Positions 9,521 through 17,680 of a stretch of 57,083 nt of DNA are shown in pieces. Below the pieces are notes generated by a model that worked only from the letters and a program-made list of their open reading frames with translations, was not told where the DNA came from and made no database searches. The translations under genes were made by a program, and so were the position numbers. The DNA is from Acidovorax sp. (GTDB lineage: Bacteria; Pseudomonadota; Gammaproteobacteria; Burkholderiales; Burkholderiaceae_C): positions 1 through 57,083 of the forward strand of contig NZ_JAPUDY010000077.1 of NCBI RefSeq assembly GCF_027492855.1, read 5' to 3'. Every line of letters begins with the position of its first letter. Position 1 is the first letter of the stretch.

Positions 9521-9617
9521 GGAAGGCCTTTCGGTGACGGTCGGCGGATGAAATGCAGTGCAGAACCAACGGTGACCACTCTACACGCGCTGCTGGGGGG
9601 GCGGCGCTTGATCCGCA

Positions 9618-10556
9618 TCAGAAATGATGGTGGTTTTCCAGCAGAGCGCGGCGTGTGGCGGGGCTTTGTAGTTGGGTCAGCCACCATTGCAGCGCCCGGC
9701 CCGGCGCGGTGAAGCCGGGGCCGCCCCAGGCGTAGTGCACACGCACGTTGCGCTCGGGGCGGGCCACGCGGCGCGCTACCAGGCGGCCCGCCTCCAGATA
9801 GGGGCGCACCATGGGCTCGGGAAGAAAACCGCCGCCCAGGCCGCGCAGTTGCACTTGCAGCTTGGTTTGCATGCTGTCCACCGTGAGCACGTCTTGCCCG
9901 CCCAGCAGGCCCATGGTGGCGCCGCCGCGCAGGGCGGAGTCGGCCACGGCCACCGCGCGGTGCTCCAGCAGGGTGGCGTCGGAGATGGGCTCTGGCGCAG
10001 TGGCCAGCGGGTGGTGGGGTGCCACCACATAGATGAACAGCACGTCGCCCAGCGTGCCTTGCTGCAGGCCCGCCACATTGTTGCCCGCCACTGAGACGCC
10101 GATGGCCAGGTCGGCCCGGCCCGAGGTCAGGGCTTCCAGCGTGCCGGTCATGATGCCGTCGCGCAGCTTCAGGCGCGTGGGTGGCTGCATGGCATAAAAC
10201 GCGTCCACCAGCTCCAGCAGGGTGTGGGGCGAGATGATGCCGTCGACGGAGAGCGTGAGCTGTGGTTCCCAGCCCGTGGCCACGCGGCGCACACGGTGGG
10301 CCACGGCGTCGATGTCCTGCAGCAGGCGCGTGCCTTCGCGCAGAAGCTCCACCCCCGCCTCGGTGGGGCGGGCCTGGCGCGCGCTGCGGTCGAACAGCAG
10401 CACATCGAGTGCGTCCTCGATCTGGCGCACGCGGTAGGTGAGGGCGCTGGGCACCAGCCCCAATTGCCGGGCGGCGGCGGCAAAGCTGCCCGCCTCGGCA
10501 ATCACCTGCAGCATGGCCAGCGCATCGGGGGTGAGAACATCGCGGGCGTTTTGCAT
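9618..10556 (-). CDS. LysR-family transcriptional regulator
   Basis: A 312-residue regulator with an N-terminal winged helix-turn-helix (about residues 9-65, SFAAAARQLGLVPSALTYRVRQIE) and a periplasmic-binding-protein-like effector domain from about residue 97. It is divergently transcribed from a pirin/DoxX/flavodoxin block, 104 bp away, which it probably controls. A LysR-type dyad lies in the gap at 10572-10588. The inducer is unknown; pirin and DoxX neighbours suggest quinone, electrophile or redox stress. Confidence 0.92.
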   Translation of the reverse strand: MQNARDVLTPDALAMLQVIAEAGSFAAAARQLGLVPSALTYRVRQIEDALDVLLFDRSARQARPTEAGVELLREGTRLLQDIDAVAHRVRRVATGWEPQLTLSVDGIISPHTLLELVDAFYAMQPPTRLKLRDGIMTGTLEALTSGRADLAIGVSVAGNNVAGLQQGTLGDVLFIYVVAPHHPLATAPEPISDATLLEHRAVAVADSALRGGATMGLLGGQDVLTVDSMQTKLQVQLRGLGGGFLPEPMVRPYLEAGRLVARRVARPERNVRVHYAWGGPGFTAPGRALQWWLTQLQSPATRRALLENHHHF

Positions 10557-10571
10557 GGTGGCGCCATGTTA

Positions 10572-10588
10572 ATTCAGATTATTTGAAT
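10572..10588. promoter_or_regulatory. Candidate LysR binding dyad (T-N11-A type)
   Basis: ATTCA-N7-TGAAT is a perfect interrupted palindrome containing the T-N11-A pattern typical of LysR sites. It begins 15 bp upstream of the LysR gene start and lies within the shared gap with the pirin gene. Confidence 0.6.
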
Positions 10589-10660
10589 ATTGCCATCAAT
10601 TCGCCTGCCCCCACAGCCTGGCCTGCAGTTCTACAGTGAAGTCTTGAAAGGAGCACTCAT

Positions 10661-11362
10661 ATGCTGACTGTTCGTAAATCGCAAGACCGGGGCCATGCAG
10701 ACCATGGCTGGCTCAATTCATTCCACAGTTTCTCGTTTGCCGGGTACTACGACCCCGCCCACATGGGTTTCGGCAACCTGCGCGTCATCAATGAAGACCG
10801 CATCGCGCCGGGCACCGGGTTTGGCACCCATGGCCACCGCGACATGGAAATCATCAGCTACGTGTTGTCGGGCGAGCTCGCCCACAAGGACAGCATGGGC
10901 AACATCAAAGGCATTCCGCCCGGCGACGTGCAGCGCATGAGCGCTGGCACCGGCGTGCAGCACAGCGAGTTCAACCACGCGGCGGGCCAGACCACGCATT
11001 TTTTGCAGATCTGGATCGAGCCCAACGTGCGCGGCATCCCGCCCAGCTACGAGCAAAAGACCTTTGCCGATGCTGAAAAACGCGGCGCGCTGCGCCTGGT
11101 GGCTTCGTCCGACGGCGCCCAAGGCTCGGTGAAGATCCATGCCGATGCGGCGCTGTATGCGGGCCTGTTTGACGGTGAAGAGGCTGCCACGCTGGTTCTC
11201 GACCCGGCGCGCAAGACCTATGTGTACCTGGTGCGCGGCACGCTGCGGGTTAATGGCACTGCGCTGTCGGGCGGAGATGCCGCGTCGCTCGAACAAGAAG
11301 CCACCTTGTCGTTGACCGATGGCCACGATGCCGAGGTGCTGGTGTTTGACCTGGCCGCCTGA
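10661..11362 (+). CDS. Pirin-family bicupin protein
   Basis: A 233-residue pirin of the YhhW type. The metal-binding histidines are visible in GTHGHRDMEI, and the later His and Glu ligands in TGVQHSEFNH. The first cupin spans about residues 15-125 and the second about 140-230. Some relatives oxidise quercetin in vitro; the physiological substrate is generally unknown. The ATG is preceded by GAAAGGAGCACTCAT. It leads a same-strand block with a DoxX gene (45 bp downstream) and a flavodoxin-like gene, all opposite a LysR regulator. Confidence 0.93.
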   Translation: MLTVRKSQDRGHADHGWLNSFHSFSFAGYYDPAHMGFGNLRVINEDRIAPGTGFGTHGHRDMEIISYVLSGELAHKDSMGNIKGIPPGDVQRMSAGTGVQHSEFNHAAGQTTHFLQIWIEPNVRGIPPSYEQKTFADAEKRGALRLVASSDGAQGSVKIHADAALYAGLFDGEEAATLVLDPARKTYVYLVRGTLRVNGTALSGGDAASLEQEATLSLTDGHDAEVLVFDLAA

Positions 11363-11407
11363 CGTTTTTTTCCTTTTTTCAAATCAGTCTGTTCGAAAGC
11401 TATCGCC

Positions 11408-11821
11408 GTGTTCACCTTTATGCAAAACCCTTTGGCCCTGGCGTCGCGCCTGCTGCTGGCCGCACTGTTTCTGCCTGCGGGCATCAGCAAACTCACCGGT
11501 TTTGCCGGTACGGTGGGCTACATCAGCTCGGTGGGCCTGCCAATGCCCACGGTGGCGGCTGCCATTGCCGCCGCCGTCGAGGTACTGGGCAGCCTGGCGT
11601 TGATCTTTGGTGTGGGCACGCGTTTTGCGGCCCTGGCGCTGGCGTTTTTTACGCTGGTGGCCAGCTTCTTCTTTCACGCCTACTGGAGCCTGCCCGCCGA
11701 CAAGCAAATGATGCAGCAGCTGCTGTTCTTCAAGAACGTGGGCGTGGCGGGTGGCCTGTTGGCCTTGGCGGCCTTTGGCGCGGGTGGTTGGAGCCTGGAC
11801 GCGCGCCGGCCGGGTCGCTGA
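11408..11821 (+). CDS. DoxX-family membrane protein
   Basis: A 137-residue integral membrane protein with four hydrophobic segments, near residues 11-28, 45-67, 70-92 and 108-125. LLLAALFLPAGISKLTGF is the typical DoxX first helix. Such proteins are often linked to thiol, quinone or oxidative stress, but their reaction is undefined. The start is either GTG 11408, with GAAAG eight bases upstream, or ATG 11420 (MQNPLALASR) without an evident ribosome site. It is the second gene of the pirin block. Confidence 0.88.
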   Translation: MFTFMQNPLALASRLLLAALFLPAGISKLTGFAGTVGYISSVGLPMPTVAAAIAAAVEVLGSLALIFGVGTRFAALALAFFTLVASFFFHAYWSLPADKQMMQQLLFFKNVGVAGGLLALAAFGAGGWSLDARRPGR

Positions 11822-11950
11822 GCCGAGAATCCGTTCACGGCCGCCGAGACCAATGACCTGCAGGCGATAGGGCTGCTGCCGCAGTCGCCTCATTCATGCG
11901 GCCGATTCGCTTATTTTCTGAACCTCCATCACTTTCTCAAAAATCTTCGT

Positions 11951-12505
11951 ATGGCACACATTGCAGTTGTTTACCACTCGGGCTACGGCCACACGCAGCG
12001 CCTGGCACAGGCCGTGGCTGAGGGCGCAGGCGCCCAGTTGATTGCCATTGATGCCGACGGCAATCTGCCCGACGGCGGTTGGGACACCCTGGCCGGGGCC
12101 AGCGCCATCATCTTTGGCTCGCCGACTTACATGGCGGGCCCGAGCTGGCAGTTCAAAAAGTTTGCCGATGCCTCGTCCAAGGCATGGTTCAGCCAGGCCT
12201 GGAAGAACAAGCTGTTTGCGGGCTTCACCAACAGCGCCAGCATCAATGGTGACAAGCAGATCACACTGGACTATCTGTTTCACCTTTCCATGCAGCATGG
12301 CGGGCTGTGGGTGGGCAACGGCATGATGCCCGCCAACTCCAAGGCCGCCGGGCGCAACGACGTGAACTGGATGGGATCGTTCAGCGGCGCCATGTCGCAG
12401 TCGCCCGCTGACGCATCGGCCGCCGAGATGTTCCCTGGTGATTTCGAAACCGGCAAATTGTTCGGTCAGCGTGTTGCTGAAATGGCCGCCAAGCTGGGCG
12501 GTTGA
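11951..12505 (+). CDS. Flavodoxin-like NAD(P)H:quinone/FMN reductase
   Basis: A 184-residue flavodoxin-fold protein. The FMN phosphate loop is VYHSGYGHTQRLAQAV at residues 7-22, and GSPTYMAGPSWQFKKF follows in the second FMN loop. Length and the GxPTYM motif resemble the WrbA/NAD(P)H:quinone oxidoreductase group. As the last gene of the LysR/pirin/DoxX block, two-electron quinone reduction fits the context. No good ribosome site precedes the ATG. The 129-bp gap before it may hold its own promoter. Confidence 0.87.
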   Translation: MAHIAVVYHSGYGHTQRLAQAVAEGAGAQLIAIDADGNLPDGGWDTLAGASAIIFGSPTYMAGPSWQFKKFADASSKAWFSQAWKNKLFAGFTNSASINGDKQITLDYLFHLSMQHGGLWVGNGMMPANSKAAGRNDVNWMGSFSGAMSQSPADASAAEMFPGDFETGKLFGQRVAEMAAKLGG

Positions 12506-12510
12506 AGCAA

Positions 12511-12539
12511 GCGGGGCCACATGCGCGGACTGGCCCCGC
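12511..12539. terminator. GC-rich hairpin between convergent genes
   Basis: GCGGGGCC pairs with GGCCCCGC around a 13-base loop, in the 40-bp gap between the flavodoxin gene and the GGDEF-EAL gene. It lacks a T run on either strand, so it may be a weak bidirectional terminator or an mRNA-stabilising stem. Confidence 0.5.
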
Positions 12540-12545
12540 AACGGT

Positions 12546-14963
12546 TCAGACCGGGTCGAAGGTGCCACATCCTCGCTGCAGCATGGGGATGAGTTCGGCT
12601 TCCGGTATGGGCCGGCTGAAGTGGTAGCCCTGGCCCTGGTCGCAGCCAAGGTCCTTGAGGATCTGCACGTGGCGGGCCTCTTCGACGCCCTCGGCGACGA
12701 TGGCAAAGCCCAGGCTCTGGCCCAGCCTCACCACGGCCGAAACGATGGTCACGTCCTGCGCGCTGCGGTGCAGATCGCGGATGAAGGACTGGTCGATCTT
12801 GAGCGTATCGACCGGAAGGTTCTTCAGGTAGGACAGGGATGAATAGCCGGTGCCGAAGTCGTCGATGGCGATGTCGTAGCCCAGCTCTTTGATGGCAATG
12901 AATTTGCCCGTGACGTCTTCCAGCCCGCTGATCAGCGCGCTTTCTGTGACTTCGAGCTGTATCAGGCGCGGCATGTCGCGATCCTGGGCAGCGATGGCCC
13001 TGAGCGTTTGCAACAGGCGCGGGCTGCGGAACTGTGCTGCGGCCACGTTGACCGCCACGGGCATCTCCTGGTTCAGGGTGTCGCGCCAGCGCCGCGCCGC
13101 AGCCGTCGCTTCATGCAACACCCAGTCGCCGATGTCGATGATGAGACCGCTCTCCTCGGCGATGGGGATGAAGCTTGCGGGCGGTATGCGGCCGAGTTGC
13201 TGGCTCTCCCAGCGCAGCAGGGCTTCCACGCCCACCACGCGACCGCTGGCCAGGTCCACCTTGGGTTGGTAGGCCAGCCAGAACTCTTGTTGCGCCAGGG
13301 CAGTTCGCAGTCCGTTTTCCACACTCAGGCGGCGTGAGGACTCTTGCAGTTGCCGGTCGTCGAAGATGCAATAGGTGTTGCGCCCCAGCTTTTTGGCGGC
13401 ATACATCCCCATGTCGGCACGGCTCACCAGCTCGGCGGGGGTGCTGCCGTGGTCGGGGAACAGGCTGATACCCACCGAGGGCGTCACATGCAATTGATAG
13501 TTGTCGAGGGTGTAGGGGCGGCGAATCTGGTCCATCAGATCCTGGGCCAGGGCGACGGCCTGTAGCTCCTCGTTCAACCGGGGCAGCACCACCAGGAACT
13601 CGTCGCCGCCGTGGCGCGTGATCCAGGCGGGCGGTAGGACGGCGGCCTGCAGGCGCAGCGCCAGTTGGCGCAGCAACTGGTCGCCCACCTGGTGGCCCAG
13701 GGTGTCGTTGATGTCCTTGAAGTTGTCGAGGTCGATGAACAGCAATGCGAGGCGGCTGCGCGTGGCGCGCGAGCGGTCCAGCTCCAGCGGCAGGTCGCGC
13801 GCGAGCTTGGAGCGGTTTCCGAGTCCCGTGAGCGGGTCGTGAAAGGCCTGAAAGACGATTTGCCGCTCTTTGCTGATCTCGTCGGAGATGTCGCGCAGGA
13901 CGAGCAGGAGCACCACATCGCCAGGGTTGGGCAATGGCACGGCGTTGAGCTCGGCCACGAAAGCGCGTGCGTGGGTGGGGGCGAGCCGCAGTTCGCCGCG
14001 CAGCCGCTGGGGTTGGCCCGATGACCGGGCCTGGTCCAGCCAATCGCCACGTGGTGCGCCACTGGCCTCGTCAAGCAACTGAAAGAGCTGGCGCCACGGC
14101 TGCCCCTCCAAAGCTGGGCCCGCTACACCCAACAAATGCGCCGCAGCATCGTTGGCATAGACCACCTCGCCCGTGCCATTGAGGGCAAGAACGCCATCGC
14201 GGAGTGCGCCCAAGGTGGCCTCCATCTCGCGCATGCGGGCGCGCAGCACGGATTCGGCCTGGTTGCGCAAGCCAGCCTCGATGGCGCGCTCTGCGTGAAA
14301 GCGGTTGAGCGTGTCTACCAGCGCGTCAAGCTCGTCCGGCTGCGAGCCGCGTGTCTTGCGCTGCAGGCGAATGCGGTCCTGGCTGTCCAGGGGGTTGAGC
14401 CGCGTAACGGCCCGTGCCAGGGCCGACAAATGCCGGGTGATCATCCAGCCCACAATCACCACGAGCATCGCTGCGATGCTGGCGATCTGCAGCAACTGGG
14501 CGATGGCAATGCGCCATGCCGTTTCGGCTTGCTGCGCGCGCAGCTGGGCATAGGATTCATAGACACGGATTTCGCCCAACCTGGGCCGGTCCAGGGCTGG
14601 ATCGTTCGGGGCCTCGATGGGGACCTTCCAGGTGGTGTCGATGGGCAGCACTTCGCCTGGGCGCATGACCGTCATCAGAGTGCGCTCGCCGTCCAGGATG
14701 TCGGCGCGCACGATGGCACCTTCGCCCACCATGCCGCTGAGCAGGGCCCGTATGCCTGCGTTGTTGAAGTTCCAGAGGCTCTCGCTCAGTGCTGGCAGGT
14801 TCTGCTGCACGCTGCGCTCGGCCTGTTCGTGGGCCCGCTCCAGCAGCCGGGTCCTTTCCTGCCAGACCGTGACGCTGGTGATGGCGCCAAACGCCACCAA
14901 GCTGGCCACCACCACCCAGACCAGGGTTTTTGCTGTCAGGGAGGACGGGTTGAAGAAACGCAT
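12546..14963 (-). CDS. Membrane-bound PAS-GGDEF-EAL cyclic di-GMP protein
   Basis: An 805-residue inner-membrane signalling protein. Transmembrane segments at about residues 11-33 and 152-174 enclose a periplasmic sensor of about 115 residues; a HAMP-like region and a PAS domain (about 245-360) follow. The GGDEF motif (452-456) is intact but lacks an RxxD inhibitory site. The EAL domain has EALLRW at 580-584 and the DDFGTGYSSL motif, so it should hydrolyse cyclic di-GMP. Net activity (synthesis or hydrolysis) cannot be told from sequence. It is divergently transcribed from a periplasmic substrate-binding protein gene, which may provide or share its signal. Confidence 0.93.
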   Translation of the reverse strand: MRFFNPSSLTAKTLVWVVVASLVAFGAITSVTVWQERTRLLERAHEQAERSVQQNLPALSESLWNFNNAGIRALLSGMVGEGAIVRADILDGERTLMTVMRPGEVLPIDTTWKVPIEAPNDPALDRPRLGEIRVYESYAQLRAQQAETAWRIAIAQLLQIASIAAMLVVIVGWMITRHLSALARAVTRLNPLDSQDRIRLQRKTRGSQPDELDALVDTLNRFHAERAIEAGLRNQAESVLRARMREMEATLGALRDGVLALNGTGEVVYANDAAAHLLGVAGPALEGQPWRQLFQLLDEASGAPRGDWLDQARSSGQPQRLRGELRLAPTHARAFVAELNAVPLPNPGDVVLLLVLRDISDEISKERQIVFQAFHDPLTGLGNRSKLARDLPLELDRSRATRSRLALLFIDLDNFKDINDTLGHQVGDQLLRQLALRLQAAVLPPAWITRHGGDEFLVVLPRLNEELQAVALAQDLMDQIRRPYTLDNYQLHVTPSVGISLFPDHGSTPAELVSRADMGMYAAKKLGRNTYCIFDDRQLQESSRRLSVENGLRTALAQQEFWLAYQPKVDLASGRVVGVEALLRWESQQLGRIPPASFIPIAEESGLIIDIGDWVLHEATAAARRWRDTLNQEMPVAVNVAAAQFRSPRLLQTLRAIAAQDRDMPRLIQLEVTESALISGLEDVTGKFIAIKELGYDIAIDDFGTGYSSLSYLKNLPVDTLKIDQSFIRDLHRSAQDVTIVSAVVRLGQSLGFAIVAEGVEEARHVQILKDLGCDQGQGYHFSRPIPEAELIPMLQRGCGTFDPV

Positions 14964-15137
14964 TGAACAGGTTCTGAGAGTGCTTCAGGGGACCCGCACC
15001 ATGACCGCGCGGCGGGGAAGATCGGCAATCGTCACGGCCTGCAGAGAATAAACCCATTATGGAGGCGCTCCGACATTGACACAACGCACGCAGATGGTTA
15101 CGTTGCTCCCCTTAGTGGTCGGAAAAGGGAGCGCATC

Positions 15138-15926
15138 ATGCGCCGCTATCTTTGCTTCCTGTGCTTCCTGCTTGCGACGCCTGTTTTCGGCTTTGGGGTG
15201 CATGCCGAAACCCTGCGCATCGCCACGGGAGAGCTCCCCCCCTATGCGAGCTCTGCCCGGCCTGACGACGGGATTTCATTGCACATCGTGCGCCAAGCGT
15301 TTGCCAAGGTGGGGGTGAAGGTGACCTATGTCTTCCTGCCCTGGACACGTGCACTGGTCGAGACGCGGGACGGCAAGTGGGATGCCACGGCCGCCTGGGG
15401 GCGCAGCGCCGAGCGCGATAAGGGCTTTCTCATCAGTGACAATGTGCTGACTGAGCAGTGGCAGATTCTTTATCGCAGCGACCGCAGCTTCAAGTGGAGC
15501 AACCTGCAAGACCTGAAGGGCCAGCGCATCGGCGTCGTGGCCGACTACACCTACACCCCCGAGTTCTGGCGCATGGCCAAGGATGGTCTTTTGCTAGCGG
15601 ATGTGGCGCCCGATGATGTGAGCAACCTGAACAAGCTGCTTGCTGGCCGTGTGGACATTGTCCTGCTCGATCGCAATGTGGCCTGTGACTTGCTGGGCTC
15701 CAAGTTCACGGGCGAGCAAGCGCGCCGCGTCAGGGCACATCCCAAGCTTTTTGTGCCGAACTTCACGACCCACGTGATGATGAGCGAAAAGCTGCCCGAG
15801 AGTGCTCGGCGCATGAAAGCCTTCAATCAAGGGCTGGAGGCTTTGCGCCGATCGGGTGAGTACGGCGATATTTTGCAGCAGCAGCCCTGTGCGGCCGACC
15901 TCGCACAAGCCTTGCCATCAAGCTAG
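15138..15926 (+). CDS. Periplasmic solute-binding protein, SBP_bac_3-like, without transporter genes
   Basis: A 262-residue exported protein. A signal peptide (about residues 1-23, MRRYLCFLCFLLATPVFGFG) is followed by LRIATGELPPYASSA, the usual opening of family 3 (polar amino acid type) binding proteins. The ATG follows a GGGAG ribosome site. No permease or ATPase gene is adjacent. It is transcribed away from a membrane PAS-GGDEF-EAL gene, 174 bp apart. Solitary proteins of this type are often partners of membrane cyclic di-GMP enzymes or sensors rather than transporters, so a ligand-sensing role is plausible but inferred. Confidence 0.85.
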   Translation: MRRYLCFLCFLLATPVFGFGVHAETLRIATGELPPYASSARPDDGISLHIVRQAFAKVGVKVTYVFLPWTRALVETRDGKWDATAAWGRSAERDKGFLISDNVLTEQWQILYRSDRSFKWSNLQDLKGQRIGVVADYTYTPEFWRMAKDGLLLADVAPDDVSNLNKLLAGRVDIVLLDRNVACDLLGSKFTGEQARRVRAHPKLFVPNFTTHVMMSEKLPESARRMKAFNQGLEALRRSGEYGDILQQQPCAADLAQALPSS

Positions 15927-15935
15927 GGTGTTGAG

Positions 15936-15990
15936 TGAAATTGGCTGCCAGCGCTTATTCGGCGGCAGTTTTTAGCTATCATTTTTGCAA
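15936..15990 (-). repeat. Dispersed palindromic repeat forming the end of trhO
   Basis: On the minus strand GCAAAAATGATAGCT leads into a degraded centre and AAGCGCTGGCAGCCAATTTC. The TAA stop of trhO lies in the AATGATAGCTAA part, so the repeat supplies the last few codons (Cys-Lys-Asn-Asp-Ser) and the stop. Only one AGCGCT arm remains. Confidence 0.65.
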
Positions 15991-16736
15991 TCGCCAGAAG
16001 AGGCAGTGCTCAGATCCGAGGCCAGCACCCGGCGTTCGTCGAACACGAAGCAGCCACCGTGGTAGTGGGCACCATCGGTGAGTTCGAAATATTTCAGAAT
16101 GCCGCCCTCCAACTGATAGACATGGGAGAGCCCTTCTTCGCGCATGAGGATGGCTGCCTTCTCGCAGCGGATGCCTCCGGTGCAAAAGCTCACCACCGTT
16201 TTGTCCCGCAATTCATCCTTGTGCGCCCGCAGGGCGGGCGGAAATTCGGTGAATTTGTCGATGCGCCAGTCGATGGCGTTGTCGAAGGTGCCGCTGTCTA
16301 CCTCGAAGGCGTTGCGGGTGTCCAGCGTGACCACCGCGCGGCCGTTGTCGTCATGCCCTTGCTCCAGCCAGCGGCGCAGCGTGGCGGGGTCCACCGACGG
16401 CGCGCGTCCCTGGGCGGGCTGGATGGCCGGGTGGTCCATGCGGATGATCTCGCGCTTGACCTTGACCAGTATCTTGCGAAACGGCACGGTGGCCGACCAG
16501 CTTTCCTTGGGCGCGAGGTCGGCAAACCGGGCGTCGGTGCGCAGTTGCTCGACGAAACCCCGCACCGCAGCGGCGGGGCCCGCCAAAAAGAAGTTGATGC
16601 CTTCTTCAGCCAGCAGGATGGTGCCTTTGAGCTCGGCTTCGACGGCGCGCGCATGCAGCGCATCGCGCAGCGTGGCGGCGTCGGGCAGGGGCACGAACTT
16701 GTAGCAAGAGATGTTGAGGACGGTGTGGGTGTTCAC
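15972..16736 (-). CDS. trhO: tRNA uridine-34 hydroxylase (rhodanese-like, UPF0176)
   Basis: A 254-residue protein that hydroxylates uridine 34 of certain tRNAs, an early step to 5-(carboxy)methoxyuridine. It has the N-terminal acylphosphatase-like region opening VLNISCYKFVPL, and a rhodanese domain with the active-site loop VVSFCTGGIRCEKAA. I chose GTG at 16736 (MNTHTVLNISCYKF) from the family start; upstream codons run through a terminator hairpin. The last residues and stop codon come from a dispersed repeat, so the C-terminus is probably strain-specific. The start lies only seven bases after the T run of the terminator of the preceding gene. Confidence 0.9.
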   Translation of the reverse strand: MNTHTVLNISCYKFVPLPDAATLRDALHARAVEAELKGTILLAEEGINFFLAGPAAAVRGFVEQLRTDARFADLAPKESWSATVPFRKILVKVKREIIRMDHPAIQPAQGRAPSVDPATLRRWLEQGHDDNGRAVVTLDTRNAFEVDSGTFDNAIDWRIDKFTEFPPALRAHKDELRDKTVVSFCTGGIRCEKAAILMREEGLSHVYQLEGGILKYFELTDGAHYHGGCFVFDERRVLASDLSTASSGDCKNDS

Positions 16737-16742
16737 GACAGT

Positions 16743-16771
16743 AAAAAAGCACAAAGGCCCGGTAGCGGGCC
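16743..16771 (-). terminator. Rho-independent terminator after the MinD-like gene, abutting the trhO start
   Basis: On the minus strand GGCCCGC-TAC-CGGGCC is followed by TTTGTGCTTTTTT. It begins 41 bases after the stop codon of the MinD-like gene and its T run ends seven bases before the trhO start codon. Confidence 0.82.
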
Positions 16772-16812
16772 TGTGGTGGGGTGCGCCAGGGCAATGCCTG
16801 GCACGCACCCGT

Positions 16813-17673
16813 TCATGCTGTGGGCGACAGCAGCGTGGTTTCTATCTTGTTGGCCAGTTGGGAAATGGCCAGGGCAGCCGGGCAGCCGGGGGTTTGCAGC
16901 AGCAGCAACTGGCGGCGCATCACGGCATCACGCACCGAGGAATCGGCGGGGATGTCGCCCATGTGGATGAGGCGCACGGGGCGGCCTGATTCGGTGCTCA
17001 CAAAGCGGTCCAGCACCTGCTGCAGCTGACTGGCAATGGCGCGGCCATCGCCGGGGCGGGCCGCCTGGTTGATGACCATGCGCACGTGCTGGCGCTTTTG
17101 CTGCATGGCCAGCACCTTGATGGCAGCGTAGGCGTCGGTCAGCGAGGTGGGCTCTGGGGTCGCCACGATCAGCACCTCGGAGGCCAGGGAGATCGAGAAC
17201 AACACCACGTCGGAGATCCCCGCGCCGGTGTCGAGCAGCACCACGTCATAGCGTGGGGTAAGCGCCTTGAGCACGCTCAAAAACTGGTTGCGCACCTCGG
17301 GTGTCAGGCGCGAATACTCCACCATGCCGGAGCCGGCCAGCAGTACGTCGAAACCACCGGGCGCGACGATCACGGCGTCATCGACAGCGGCTTTGCCCGT
17401 GAAGACGTCGTGCAGCGTGACCTGGGGGTGCAGGTTCAGCACCACGTCCAGGTTGGCGAGGCCCAGGTCGGCATCCAGCACCAGCACGCGTTGGCCGCGG
17501 CGGGTGAGGGCGGCTGCGAGATTCGCCGATACAAAGGTCTTGCCCACGCCGCCCTTGCCGCTGGTGACCGCAATGATGCAGGCACCGCCGCGCGAAGCCG
17601 AGGCGGTGGATGGGGCCGGGCCAGCGGGGGCTGCGGGTGTTGTGGGTTCGGGGGTCAGCGCGTCACTCATCAT
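16813..17673 (-). CDS. MinD/ParA-family ATPase, FlhG-like
   Basis: A 286-residue deviant Walker ATPase. A proline/alanine-rich leader of about 28 residues precedes the P-loop SGKGGVGKTF at 38-47, then DADLGLANLDVVLNL and the switch DTGAGISD. The motif set matches FlhG (FleN/YlxH), which limits flagellar number and placement, more closely than septum-site MinD. No flagellar or min genes are nearby. It starts seven bases after a diguanylate cyclase gene on the same strand and is almost certainly cotranscribed with it. The C-terminus lacks an obvious MinD-type amphipathic membrane helix. A cyclic di-GMP-linked positioning role is inference. Confidence 0.87.
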   Translation of the reverse strand: MMSDALTPEPTTPAAPAGPAPSTASASRGGACIIAVTSGKGGVGKTFVSANLAAALTRRGQRVLVLDADLGLANLDVVLNLHPQVTLHDVFTGKAAVDDAVIVAPGGFDVLLAGSGMVEYSRLTPEVRNQFLSVLKALTPRYDVVLLDTGAGISDVVLFSISLASEVLIVATPEPTSLTDAYAAIKVLAMQQKRQHVRMVINQAARPGDGRAIASQLQQVLDRFVSTESGRPVRLIHMGDIPADSSVRDAVMRRQLLLLQTPGCPAALAISQLANKIETTLLSPTA

Positions 17674-17680
17674 CTAACTT

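Noticed and set aside
9520-9617. Extension of the FAD oxidoreductase upstream with an export signal
   Set aside because: The Ala/Pro-rich leader has no hydrophobic core, and the ATG at 9520 is the only reasonable start.
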